A DNA stretch of 64,000 nt from the NCBI GenBank assembly GCA_038396585.1, contig CP121691.1:1984001-2048000 (forward strand), in the 5' to 3' direction. Both the position numbers and the translations under genes were made by a program. Shown piece after piece: positions 18,301-26,268 of the stretch. Positions within the stretch are counted from its first letter, which is position 1; each line of letters opens with the position of its first letter. The stretch is from Vallitaleaceae bacterium 9-2 (GTDB lineage Bacteria; Bacillota; Clostridia; Lachnospirales; Vallitaleaceae). The notes under the pieces are model-generated. The model ran no database searches. It saw nothing but the letters and a program-made list of their open reading frames with translations, and had not been told where the DNA came from.

Positions 18301-19081
18301 CCCGATCCGTCAAATATTGGTCATATGTTTTTTTGATCGGTTCTATACCTGCATTTTCATCAAATTCGATATCTTTTAATTGGGTTAAAAACGTTGTATG
18401 ACGGCAATGATCTGACCAATATGTATCTAAAGCACGAATTTCTGTAATTGTCGGATTTCTTTTTTCAACACATCTAAAATAATTTTGCGTGTGTAACAAA
18501 TCTTTGTTTGTCATGGCTAATCCAAGATTATCCCATAATTTATCAATGCCTTTTTCATCTAAGTCAATAAATCCTTCAACCTGTTCCACTGCATGAGGAA
18601 CCTCATAATCTAATTCCAATGTTGTCGGTTTATCTAAGTCTGCTTCACGTGAATCCACTGGATTAATGCAATATTTTTTTATACGTTCCAAATCCTTTGT
18701 AGGTATATTGCCTGATAATACGATTATTTTTGCCACACTGACAATCGGATTTGCATCACTCTCAATAAGTTGAATACACTGCACTAAGGAATCGCTTCGT
18801 TGATCATATTGCCCAGGTAAATATTCGATTCCAAAAGCAACCTCATCTTCTTGTAATGCATAATTTTCTATATAGACATCATCCACTGTCGGTTCCGAAT
18901 AAATTGTATCAATACTTCGTTGGTAGATTGCTTCACTTAGATGGTCAGTATCATATCGATGCAAAATCCGTACATTCGTTATGTTTTTCAGATTTAAGTT
19001 TTCTGTTAAATCCGCATGCAATTGTTTTGCCTCAACATCAAATCCTACTTTTTTTTCTACAAAAATTCGTTTTATTGCCAT
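15311..19081 (-). CDS. purL: Phosphoribosylformylglycinamidine synthase, single-chain form
   Basis: Fourth step of purine synthesis: FGAR + glutamine + ATP to FGAM. The 1256-residue chain fuses the PurS-like, PurL and PurQ-like parts. Seen: an N-terminal PurS-like region (KRIFVEKKVGFDVEAKQL), the FGAM synthase core with YWSDHCRHTTF, FKNETHNHPTEIEPFGGAA and LLGGRTGRDGCGGATGSS, a second AIRS-type half (LGNDPKRWGEPLSALLGAY, GGKDSMSGT), and a C-terminal class I glutaminase with PGTNCEYDTRR, GGFSAGDEPDGSGK, the nucleophile Cys in GICNGFQAL and LSHGEGRF. Start: GGAGG lies 6 bases before the ATG at 19081; an in-frame ATG 7 codons upstream (19102) has no ribosome site. A LysR-type gene is divergent. 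Confidence 0.97.
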   Translation of the reverse strand: MAIKRIFVEKKVGFDVEAKQLHADLTENLNLKNITNVRILHRYDTDHLSEAIYQRSIDTIYSEPTVDDVYIENYALQEDEVAFGIEYLPGQYDQRSDSLVQCIQLIESDANPIVSVAKIIVLSGNIPTKDLERIKKYCINPVDSREADLDKPTTLELDYEVPHAVEQVEGFIDLDEKGIDKLWDNLGLAMTNKDLLHTQNYFRCVEKRNPTITEIRALDTYWSDHCRHTTFLTQLKDIEFDENAGIEPIKKTYDQYLTDREAIYGERLNEKPICLMDIALMAMKKMRREGHLDDLEVSDEINACSIMVDVDVDGKNEEWLVMFKNETHNHPTEIEPFGGAATCLGGAIRDPLSGRSYVYQAMRVTGAADPRVAISQTMEGKLPQRKIVTKSAHGYSSYGNQIGLATGLVREIYHPNYVAKRMEIGAVIAAAPKKNVIRETSDPGDYIILLGGRTGRDGCGGATGSSKEHTAESIHTCGAEVQKGNPPTERKIQRLFRNETVSQMIKKCNDFGAGGISVAIGELADGLIIDLDVVPKKYDGLDGTELAISESQERMAVVIDPKDKQKFIELVEKENLEATHVATVTEEKRLIMTWKGQEIVNIRRDFLDTNGALVEMKAYVSAPDAQSYFEQEREQVKTLTQQQGYKESFVRAVADLNSCSQKGLIEHFDSSIGAGSVFMPFGGKYQTTPMEAMVAKIPVLHGETTTGTVMSYGYNPYLSSWSPYHGAVYAVVDSIAKGVAVGADYKKMRFTFQEYFKRLGNDPKRWGEPLSALLGAYYIQEQLKLASIGGKDSMSGTFHDIDVPATLVSFAVDVVDVTTVVSNEFKAGDHDVVMVELPRDAHDLPVIDVLKSNYTWIFDAINSGTILSANSVGQFGAAEAVVKMGFGNRIGFTFEALEDEKIFASSYGSIILELKNPMSDYKLPSTAIKLGRTSVLPKITYKQTSIPIDELQGHWEEVLEDVFPTVEDSQGKTSDQLTSASSIYICKHKVAKPKVFVPVFPGTNCEYDTRRAFEKAGADVEEVVFRNLTPSMVKQSVQEFVQAIRSSQMIMIPGGFSAGDEPDGSGKFIATVFRNEAVSEAVMDLLNQRDGLMLGICNGFQALIKLGLVPYGDIRELTADAPTLTYNTIGRHISKMARTKIMSNQSPWLQNVTPGDIHHIPLSHGEGRFVASDAVIKELFQNGQVVTTYVNEEGQATMNPIDNPNGSMYAIEGIMSLDGRVLGKMGHSERIGQHVAKNIYGKQDQQLFKSGVQYFL

Positions 19082-19126
19082 GATAACCTCCAAATTATCC
19101 ATATTGACGTTATTTACAAATCTACT

Positions 19127-19138
19127 CTATCATGATAG
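19127..19138. promoter_or_regulatory. 12-bp palindrome between purL and the LysR gene
   Basis: CTATCATGATAG is a perfect palindrome in the 123-base divergent intergenic region, 45 bases before purL and 66 before the LysR ATG. The rest of the gap is AT-rich (repeated TTATTAA). It may be an operator; no regulator family match was recognised. Confidence 0.3.
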
Positions 19139-19204
19139 TATTAAGAAGTAAAATTAATATTATTAATTATATTTATTAATAAGACTTATTAAAGAGGTGT
19201 TTAT

Positions 19205-20092
19205 ATGAGCATTAATCTTGAACTCTACCGTATTTTTTACCATGTCGCACAAACACTGAGCTTTTCAAAAGCAGCTGACGCACTTTTTTTATCTCAATCT
19301 GCCGTTAGCCAACATATCCATTCATTGGAAAAACATTTAAATACCCAGTTGTTTCACCGCAGCACAAAAAAAGTTCAGCTAACTGGCGAAGGTCAATTAT
19401 TGCTCGAACATATTCAACCTGCCCTTTTTTCAATTTTACAAGGTGAAAAACTCCTTGCGGAAACCGCACAAATGAACCGAGGGCGTTTACATATAGCCGC
19501 TAGTGATACAATCTGCAAATATTTTTTGCTTCAGCACTTACGTGCCTTTCACGAGCGCTACCCTAATATAGAGATACTTATTACCAATCGAACTTCCATT
19601 GAATGTGTCAAACTACTTAAGAATAACATGGTTGATTTAGTCTTTACAAATTTACCTAACGACTATATTGATGCCAACTTAAACGTTGATGAATTGTTAA
19701 CTTTTCAAGATATCGTGATTGCACCTCAAAAATATACGCTTCTTAATCAAGGCGCCATTACTTATAGTCAACTATTAGAATACCCTATTCTTCTTCTTGA
19801 TCGCAACAGCTCTACAACCCAATATTTAAATCAAGTCTTTAAAGACCATGCATTGACTCTTACGCCTTCTGTTGAGCTTGGCAGCATTGATCTACTTGTT
19901 GAATTAACCCGAATCGGTTTAGGCATTACTGTTGTCCCAGATTATGTTGTTTCCTTAAATTCCAACGAGTATTTTCGGGTAACCTTAAAGGATAGATTAC
20001 CAAAAAGAAAGCTTGGGATGGTCTCCCAAGCTAAAACACCGTTGTCAAACGCTGTCAAAACATTCATGCAATTAATGTTGATGCATCGATAA
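19205..20092 (+). CDS. LysR family transcriptional regulator
   Basis: A 295-residue regulator with the canonical N-terminal winged helix (LYRIFYHVAQTLSFSKAADA, then LSQSAVSQHIHSLEKHLNTQ, FHRSTKKVQLTGEG; residues 7-65) and a periplasmic-binding-like co-inducer domain (GRLHIAASDTICKYFL onward). The inducer is not predictable. AAAGAGGTG precedes the ATG. It is divergent from purL, so regulation of purL or self-regulation are options, but LysR proteins of this kind often control unlinked genes. The 3' end overlaps the convergent zinc-ribbon gene by 21 bases. Confidence 0.93.
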   Translation: MSINLELYRIFYHVAQTLSFSKAADALFLSQSAVSQHIHSLEKHLNTQLFHRSTKKVQLTGEGQLLLEHIQPALFSILQGEKLLAETAQMNRGRLHIAASDTICKYFLLQHLRAFHERYPNIEILITNRTSIECVKLLKNNMVDLVFTNLPNDYIDANLNVDELLTFQDIVIAPQKYTLLNQGAITYSQLLEYPILLLDRNSSTTQYLNQVFKDHALTLTPSVELGSIDLLVELTRIGLGITVVPDYVVSLNSNEYFRVTLKDRLPKRKLGMVSQAKTPLSNAVKTFMQLMLMHR

Positions 20093-20869
20093 TATTTGTT
20101 GAGCTGCTTTATCAGCAACCGTATTAATCATGGCCTCTTTGGCTTCGTATGGATTTTTTCCCACCTCTTTAACAATCAAATCCATAAGAACAAAATATTT
20201 TGCCCCTTCATCGATTTCACCTAACTGTAAATGATGCCTTGACGCAAATTGTTCCAAAGGGTAAGTGTCAATATACCAATGATATACGTCTTCATACTCC
20301 GCCTTTAATTGTTGATGCTCTTGTTTTTTCTCCTGCATTTTCTTTTTGGAGAAAACCCCACCCAAGGCAAATATAACACCTAATCCAATAATAATATATG
20401 CCATATTACCAGCAAAAATTTGAATGACGCCTAAGACATTTCCCACTCCACTAATTACCATAATGATTCCTATGCCTAAAAGCGCCTGGTAGCTACTTTT
20501 CATCTCGGTCAATTCACGGTTGTCTTCAATATCAAGCATGGTATATTCATCAAAAAAATAATCTTGGGTCTCTACTTCTTCTTTTTCCCCAATTAAAAAC
20601 CCACGAATAAAACGACTCGCTTCTTCCCAATCATCCTGATGTACATTGACAAGAAACTCTTCTCCACTTGATTGCATCACAGACGCTGTCTTAATTCCTG
20701 AATATTCCAAAAACTCTAAAGCACGTTCCCCTTCTTCTTCAGATTTAACCACAATCAACAACCGATCCGTTTCAATATCCTTTATTTCATGTACTAATTC
20801 AACATGACAATCTGCACACATCTTCACATGATCTTCATACTCTTCCTTGCATTTGGGACACCATGCCAT
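20072..20869 (-). CDS. Zinc-ribbon membrane protein with a DUF2007-like domain
   Basis: A 265-residue protein. It begins with a zinc ribbon CPKCKEEYEDHVKMCADCHV (residues 4-23), followed by a ferredoxin-like segment (LLIVVKSEEEGERALEFLEY) resembling DUF2007, then two hydrophobic segments (YQALLGIGIIMVISGVGNVL and AYIIIGLGVIFALGGVF) and a charged C-terminal helical domain. Start: GGAGG lies 9 bases before the ATG at 20869; an in-frame codon at 20911 is upstream of that site and rejected. Function unknown; DUF2007 proteins may transduce signals. Convergent overlap of 21 bases with the LysR gene. Confidence 0.85.
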   Translation of the reverse strand: MAWCPKCKEEYEDHVKMCADCHVELVHEIKDIETDRLLIVVKSEEEGERALEFLEYSGIKTASVMQSSGEEFLVNVHQDDWEEASRFIRGFLIGEKEEVETQDYFFDEYTMLDIEDNRELTEMKSSYQALLGIGIIMVISGVGNVLGVIQIFAGNMAYIIIGLGVIFALGGVFSKKKMQEKKQEHQQLKAEYEDVYHWYIDTYPLEQFASRHHLQLGEIDEGAKYFVLMDLIVKEVGKNPYEAKEAMINTVADKAAQQILSMHQH

Positions 20870-21054
20870 AATATTATCCTCCAAAATTTTTATTTTATAA
20901 TCTGATGGCAATGAATTGAATTCTTTCCAGTTTCATATTATAATAAGTTTGAAAACTTATAGCACATCACGTGTACTAGTATAGCAAAAAAAAAAATAGA
21001 CGACAACAATGATGCACAAATAATTTTACACATTGTTACTAGGAAGGCTTAAAA

Positions 21055-23514
21055 ATGATAACCTACCAATATGAATACACTAGCTCAAATGAACTTGAAA
21101 ATTACTTACGCGCTTTACACTTAAGTGAAAACAATCGTCATCTATTTCAAATTTATTCAAATAAATGTACCAGTGACTTTCAGGAAATTTATACAACAAT
21201 CACAAATCAAATATCAAACGCTCAAGTTGTCGGTGCTAAGACAAATGGGCTCATTTATAATGGAAAAGTATGTCACGATAAAACGATTATCGTGCTCAGT
21301 GTTTTTGAACGCGTCCATTTTTATCTGATTTCTCAAGATAAGCTACCCATTAATGAAATCAGTCTCCCTGCCAGCGTATCAAACACACCTCTTGAACCCT
21401 CTTATATTCAAATGATCAGCACCCTCTCTATTAATCAAAATCACGTATTGCTTGATACCTTTAACGAGATACTTCCACAAGCAACTGTGGGAGGAGGTAT
21501 TATTAATATTGACCCATCCACTGATGAAGATGTCTGCTTATTTGAAAACGGACATTTTTTTGAGCATGGATATATCGGTGTAATCTTTAAAAGTCCTTGC
21601 CTTGACTTTCATGATTTTTATACCACCCATATTATATCTATTGGGCGCGAACACAAAATCACAAAAGCTCATGGGCACTACATTGAATCTATTGATCATA
21701 TCCCTGCTCGCCAGTTTTACAAAAGCTATCTAGGTGTTGACGTTGGTCAAGTGGAAAAGATTGGCCATAAATTCCCACTAGTACTTCATCATGATAGACT
21801 TGCGCTTCCAACAACGGTGACCTTAGCAGAGCAACAAGATGTACTTTACTCTGAAATCCCTGTGCATATCAATGATCAAATTACACTAGGATATGGAAAC
21901 CCTGGGTATTTTGGCCAACAATTACGCCTTATCAAAAGTCATCTACCTTCTATTCCATGCCAATATTTGGTGACTTTTTCTTCAAAGATACAAACCAATG
22001 AGCTGCTTCGCCATATTTCAGACTACAATATTCATCTACCTTTTTTTGGTATTTTAACCGACTATGAGTTTATCCATGAGAATAAAAAAAGTTATATTAG
22101 TACACATAGTACATCCATCGTTACGATGGCTTCTGATAGCAGTTCCATGGTTTCTGAAAATAGTGAAGAGATGTATGTTCATCAAACTCAAGAAGAGATT
22201 GAACAATCCATTCTTTTAAAGCTTGTTGAAAATACTTCCAAGGAATTAAACACCTTAAATAAAACATTAGAAAAAATGGTCATCGAAAAAGCCGATCAAC
22301 TGACAAAGCATTATTACCAAGATTCCCTGACACATTTGCCCAATCTTAACAAACTAACTGAAGACATTGCAACCGGAACGATTCAGGCACTTTGTCTTAT
22401 CGATATCAGTGCATTTATTAATATTAATAATTTTTATGGAACTGTCATTGGAAATAAAGTTCTTATTGAACTTGCCAATTTGATCACCAAATATGACGAT
22501 CAAAACGCTTTTAAGACCTATCGAATACATTCAGATATTTTTGCTGTTGTCACCTACGACTCTAGCTTAAAAGTATTTACAAATCGAATGCGTCTCCTTC
22601 AAAAAAAGATACATAAACATTGCTTTGTCAATAAAAACCACAAAATATATATTAATACGACTTTTGCCATTTCTTCCATGCAGCTTTCACTTTATGAAAA
22701 TTCAAGTATGACGTTAGAACATGCAAAGTCAGAAAAGATTTCATTTTTAGTTTACAATGAAAACTTAAAAATTGAAGAGTCAATTATTTCTAATTTGACT
22801 TGGACTTCCATCATTCGAAATGCCATTGAGGAAGACCGAATCATTCCATTTTTTCAACCGATTTATAATAATTCAATCGATAAGATCGATCGGTTTGAAG
22901 TCCTCATGCGACTCGTAGATGAAGATGGCAACATTGTCAGTCCCTTTCAATTTTTGCCTATTGCTAAAAAAGCCGGTTTATATAACCGCTTAACTAAAAT
23001 AATAATCATGAAATCTTTTGAGTATTTTACTAATAAAGACTATAAATTCTCTATTAACTTATCTGTCGAAGATATATATCACGACTTGACACGTCAATTT
23101 ATCTATAACCAACTTATGGCCTTTTCCAGACCACATAATGTTATCTTTGAACTTGTTGAATCTGAGGGCATCGAAAATTATACCACTATGTCCGACTTCA
23201 TCAAAGAAGTAAAACGTTATGGCGCTGAGATAGCCATTGATGATTTTGGTACTGGATTTAGCAACTTTAATTATCTGCATAAGTTGGATGTAGATTGTAT
23301 TAAAATCGATGGAAGTATTATTCAGCAAATGCTGACGGAACCATCCGCCGAACTTGTTGCAGAAACAATTGTAAGTTTCGCTTCAAAACTAGGGATAACA
23401 ACTGTTGCAGAATACGTCTCCGATGAGGCTATTTTCAATAAAACTAAAGAAATTGGAATCGGGTATTCCCAAGGATATTTTATCGCACGCCCGGGTTCTG
23501 ATATTGTGATGTAG
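21055..23514 (+). CDS. FIST sensory protein with degenerate GGDEF and EAL domains
   Basis: An 819-residue soluble signalling protein. Residues about 20-360 form FIST-N and FIST-C sensor domains (QVVGAKTNGLIYNG; VGGGIINID; GYGNPGYFG), a fold thought to bind small ligands such as amino acids. A coiled coil (about 375-418) leads to a GGDEF domain (from about 421) whose signature is replaced by HSDIFAVV, so cyclase activity is unlikely. The EAL domain (from about 584) has E615 in EVLMR, NLS, ELVESEG, DDFGTG (Asp729, Asp730), CIKIDGS and VAEYV, so c-di-GMP phosphodiesterase activity is plausible. AGGAAGG precedes the ATG. It ends 9 bases before pepF. Confidence 0.92.
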   Translation: MITYQYEYTSSNELENYLRALHLSENNRHLFQIYSNKCTSDFQEIYTTITNQISNAQVVGAKTNGLIYNGKVCHDKTIIVLSVFERVHFYLISQDKLPINEISLPASVSNTPLEPSYIQMISTLSINQNHVLLDTFNEILPQATVGGGIINIDPSTDEDVCLFENGHFFEHGYIGVIFKSPCLDFHDFYTTHIISIGREHKITKAHGHYIESIDHIPARQFYKSYLGVDVGQVEKIGHKFPLVLHHDRLALPTTVTLAEQQDVLYSEIPVHINDQITLGYGNPGYFGQQLRLIKSHLPSIPCQYLVTFSSKIQTNELLRHISDYNIHLPFFGILTDYEFIHENKKSYISTHSTSIVTMASDSSSMVSENSEEMYVHQTQEEIEQSILLKLVENTSKELNTLNKTLEKMVIEKADQLTKHYYQDSLTHLPNLNKLTEDIATGTIQALCLIDISAFININNFYGTVIGNKVLIELANLITKYDDQNAFKTYRIHSDIFAVVTYDSSLKVFTNRMRLLQKKIHKHCFVNKNHKIYINTTFAISSMQLSLYENSSMTLEHAKSEKISFLVYNENLKIEESIISNLTWTSIIRNAIEEDRIIPFFQPIYNNSIDKIDRFEVLMRLVDEDGNIVSPFQFLPIAKKAGLYNRLTKIIIMKSFEYFTNKDYKFSINLSVEDIYHDLTRQFIYNQLMAFSRPHNVIFELVESEGIENYTTMSDFIKEVKRYGAEIAIDDFGTGFSNFNYLHKLDVDCIKIDGSIIQQMLTEPSAELVAETIVSFASKLGITTVAEYVSDEAIFNKTKEIGIGYSQGYFIARPGSDIVM

Positions 23515-23523
23515 GAGGAACAT

Positions 23524-25281
23524 ATGAAAAACTGGGATTTAACACCATTATATTCAAATTTTGATTCACCTGAGATTACGAAGGATTTTGAACAGGTTAC
23601 GACCTTGATTCATCAGGTACAAGAAGAAGTCTCGACCTTAGATACTCAATCTCCCAATTTAGGACAAGCACTGGTATCCATTCAAAAAAAGCGGGATACA
23701 CTTGAAAACCTTCTTGGTCGATTGCATAATTTTGGTCATCTTGCCTATGCAACCGATACGACAAATCATCCGGCAGCTACTTTGATTGAAAAAGTTGAAG
23801 CCATTTTACCTAACTACACTCTATTGCAGGTACAGCTGACCATGTTCTTAAAAAAGATCACTGATTTAGACGCACTCATTGCATCTACACCAGAGTTATC
23901 AGAGTATGCTTTTGTATTAAACGAAGCAAAAAAAGCAAGCGATCACCTGCTTAGTCAAGATGAAGAACTTCTTCTTGCACAATTAACAACTACCGGCTCC
24001 TTAGCCTGGGGACGTCTACAAGATCAGATCGTCTCTTCTCTCACAGGAGAATTGGATAATACCCCTGTAACATTAACCACACTACGTTCCAAAGCTTATG
24101 ATAATGATGCCTCTATCCGTAAAAGTGCCTATGAAGCTGAATTGGCTGCTTATGTAAAAAAAGAACGGGAATCTGCTGCAGCTCTTAATGCAATAAAAGG
24201 CGAAGTAATCACTGTAGCCAACAAACGTCGCTACTCTTGCCCATTAGAAATGACCCTCGAGGCTTCACGCATGGATCGTCAAACCCTTGATGCCATGTTA
24301 AGTGCCATCAAAGAATACCTACCTTATTTCAGAGAATATTTGCTAAAAAAATCTGAGCTACTCGGACATAGCAATGGGTTGCCCTTTTATGACTTATTTG
24401 CCCCCATTGGACGTGTTGATATACGCTATACATATGATGAAGCAAAAGCTTATATCATCAAACACTTTACGCAATTTGATTCCAGTTTAGGCCAATATGC
24501 TCAAAAAGCCTTTGATCAAAATTGGATCGATCCTTTTCCAAAAGACAACAAAGTAGCAGGTGCATTTTGTTCAAATATACACGCCATTGGAGAAAGCCGT
24601 ATTCTTTCTAATTTTTCAGGCAGCTTTAGTGATATGACGACGCTTGCACATGAACTTGGTCACGGCTATCATGGTGAATGTTTAAAAGACGCTCGTCCTC
24701 TTAATGCCGACTACCCTATGCCTCTTGCAGAAACCGCTTCTATCTTTTGCGAAACAATCGTCTTTCAAGCTGCCCTTGAGAAAGCATCTTTGGAAGAGCA
24801 AAAGGTTATACTTGAAAATGATCTTATGGGTTCAACTCAAGTTATTGTTGACATATACAGCCGTTATTTATTTGAGACTGCACTGTTTGAAAAGCGGAAA
24901 AATAGCTCTTTATCTGTTGATGAGTTAAAGCAAACAATGCTTGACGCACAAAAAGAGGCCTATGGAGAAGCCCTCGATCCAAATTATCTTCACCCATATA
25001 TGTGGATGTGTAAACCACATTACTATGAAGCTTCAATGAATTTCTACAACTTTCCATATGCCTTTGGTCTGCTTTTTGCAAAAGGCTTATATCATATGTA
25101 TCAAAAAGATCCAGTTGCTTTTGTTCCCAAGTATAAAGCTCTGTTGGAAGCAACCGGAGCACATTCCATTCATGATGTATTAAGCATTATGGGAATAGAT
25201 TCACATGATCCTAGCTTTTTCAAAAATTCACTTGAGTTAGTGAAAAAAGATATTGAAAAATATCTTGATATAAACGCTTAA
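23524..25281 (+). CDS. pepF: Oligoendopeptidase F (M3 family metallopeptidase)
   Basis: A 585-residue cytoplasmic zinc peptidase that degrades short peptides. The HExxH motif is H376-E-L-G-H380 inside TLAHELGHGYHGE, and the third ligand lies in the following MPLAETASIFCET helix. Other family marks are FYDLFAPIG and the C-terminal YEASMNFYNFPYAFGLLFA. An AGGAGG site is embedded right after the stop of the FIST-GGDEF-EAL gene (9-base gap), so the two are probably co-transcribed, although functionally unrelated. The 3' end overlaps the convergent dehydrogenase gene by 4 bases. Confidence 0.95.
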   Translation: MKNWDLTPLYSNFDSPEITKDFEQVTTLIHQVQEEVSTLDTQSPNLGQALVSIQKKRDTLENLLGRLHNFGHLAYATDTTNHPAATLIEKVEAILPNYTLLQVQLTMFLKKITDLDALIASTPELSEYAFVLNEAKKASDHLLSQDEELLLAQLTTTGSLAWGRLQDQIVSSLTGELDNTPVTLTTLRSKAYDNDASIRKSAYEAELAAYVKKERESAAALNAIKGEVITVANKRRYSCPLEMTLEASRMDRQTLDAMLSAIKEYLPYFREYLLKKSELLGHSNGLPFYDLFAPIGRVDIRYTYDEAKAYIIKHFTQFDSSLGQYAQKAFDQNWIDPFPKDNKVAGAFCSNIHAIGESRILSNFSGSFSDMTTLAHELGHGYHGECLKDARPLNADYPMPLAETASIFCETIVFQAALEKASLEEQKVILENDLMGSTQVIVDIYSRYLFETALFEKRKNSSLSVDELKQTMLDAQKEAYGEALDPNYLHPYMWMCKPHYYEASMNFYNFPYAFGLLFAKGLYHMYQKDPVAFVPKYKALLEATGAHSIHDVLSIMGIDSHDPSFFKNSLELVKKDIEKYLDINA

Positions 25282-26240
25282 GTATTATTGACTTTATTTC
25301 TTGGCTTTCCTTGAAAAAAAGCTTCAATATTTTGATAAACTTCATTAAGCATTCGATTTCTTGACTCCACACTTGCCCATGCAATGTGTGGAGTTATTAT
25401 TAACTTATTTTTATCCTTTAATCGCTGCATCGGATGATGTAACTTCATCGGTTCCTCTTCTAGAACGTCTAGCCCAGCTCGAAATATCCACCCTTCATTA
25501 AGTGCCTCAACCAACTCTTTTTCATTCACAATCGGGCCTCTCCCAAAGTTCATCAAAATTGCCGTAGGACGCATCTTGCGAAATGCAGCACTATCAAAGA
25601 GATTCGTTGTCGCCTCTGTTAATGGTGCATGGATACTAATAATATCGGATTCCTGTAATAACGTGTCAAAATCAACACGTCGATACTCTTTATGATCATT
25701 TTTTCCTGTAGTTGAATAATAGATGATGCGGGCACCAAATGTCGTTGCAATCTTTGCCACTTCTTGACCGATTGCCCCTAAACCAACAATGCCAAAAGTT
25801 TTCCCAGCAAGTTCATGCCAAGTCATTGTATAATGTGAAAACTTAGTATCTTCAATATAGCTCCCCCGCTTGACATAATCGTCATATCCCGACATCGGAA
25901 CTAACAAATACATGAGCATCGCAAACGTGAGCAACACAACACTTTGCGTTGAGTATCCTTTGATATTTGAGACACAGACACCACATGCATCTGCTGCAGA
26001 TAGGTCTACAGTATTTGTGCCTGTTGACGTTAGGCAAATAAGTTTTAGATTCGGTAGAGCAAAAAGAATTTCTTGGGTATAGTGGATTTTATTGGATATC
26101 AAGACATCTGCATCATAACAGCGCTTTACTATCTCTTCTTGAGGTGTATGCTTATATGTTATGACCTCTCCCAAACTATGAAAAGATGTATAATCCAGAT
26201 CATACCCAAGCGAATCCGTATCTAATAAAACAATTTTCAT
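25278..26240 (-). CDS. D-2-hydroxyacid dehydrogenase (NAD-dependent)
   Basis: A 320-residue oxidoreductase of the D-isomer 2-hydroxyacid dehydrogenase family, which interconverts 2-hydroxy and 2-oxo acids. The NAD fold shows VGLGAIGQEVAKIA; the signature helix is DIISIHAPLTEATTNLF; the arginine region NFGRGPIVNEKELVEAL and the catalytic His in TPHIAWAS are present. Closest known groups are hydroxypyruvate reductase/glycerate dehydrogenase-like enzymes, but the substrate cannot be fixed. A GGAG element lies 12 bases before the ATG. It follows the sensor kinase by 28 bases on the same strand and may be read from that operon. Confidence 0.92.
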   Translation of the reverse strand: MKIVLLDTDSLGYDLDYTSFHSLGEVITYKHTPQEEIVKRCYDADVLISNKIHYTQEILFALPNLKLICLTSTGTNTVDLSAADACGVCVSNIKGYSTQSVVLLTFAMLMYLLVPMSGYDDYVKRGSYIEDTKFSHYTMTWHELAGKTFGIVGLGAIGQEVAKIATTFGARIIYYSTTGKNDHKEYRRVDFDTLLQESDIISIHAPLTEATTNLFDSAAFRKMRPTAILMNFGRGPIVNEKELVEALNEGWIFRAGLDVLEEEPMKLHHPMQRLKDKNKLIITPHIAWASVESRNRMLNEVYQNIEAFFQGKPRNKVNNT

Positions 26241-26268
26241 ATTTTTGTCAAACTCCTTTTTAGTGAAA

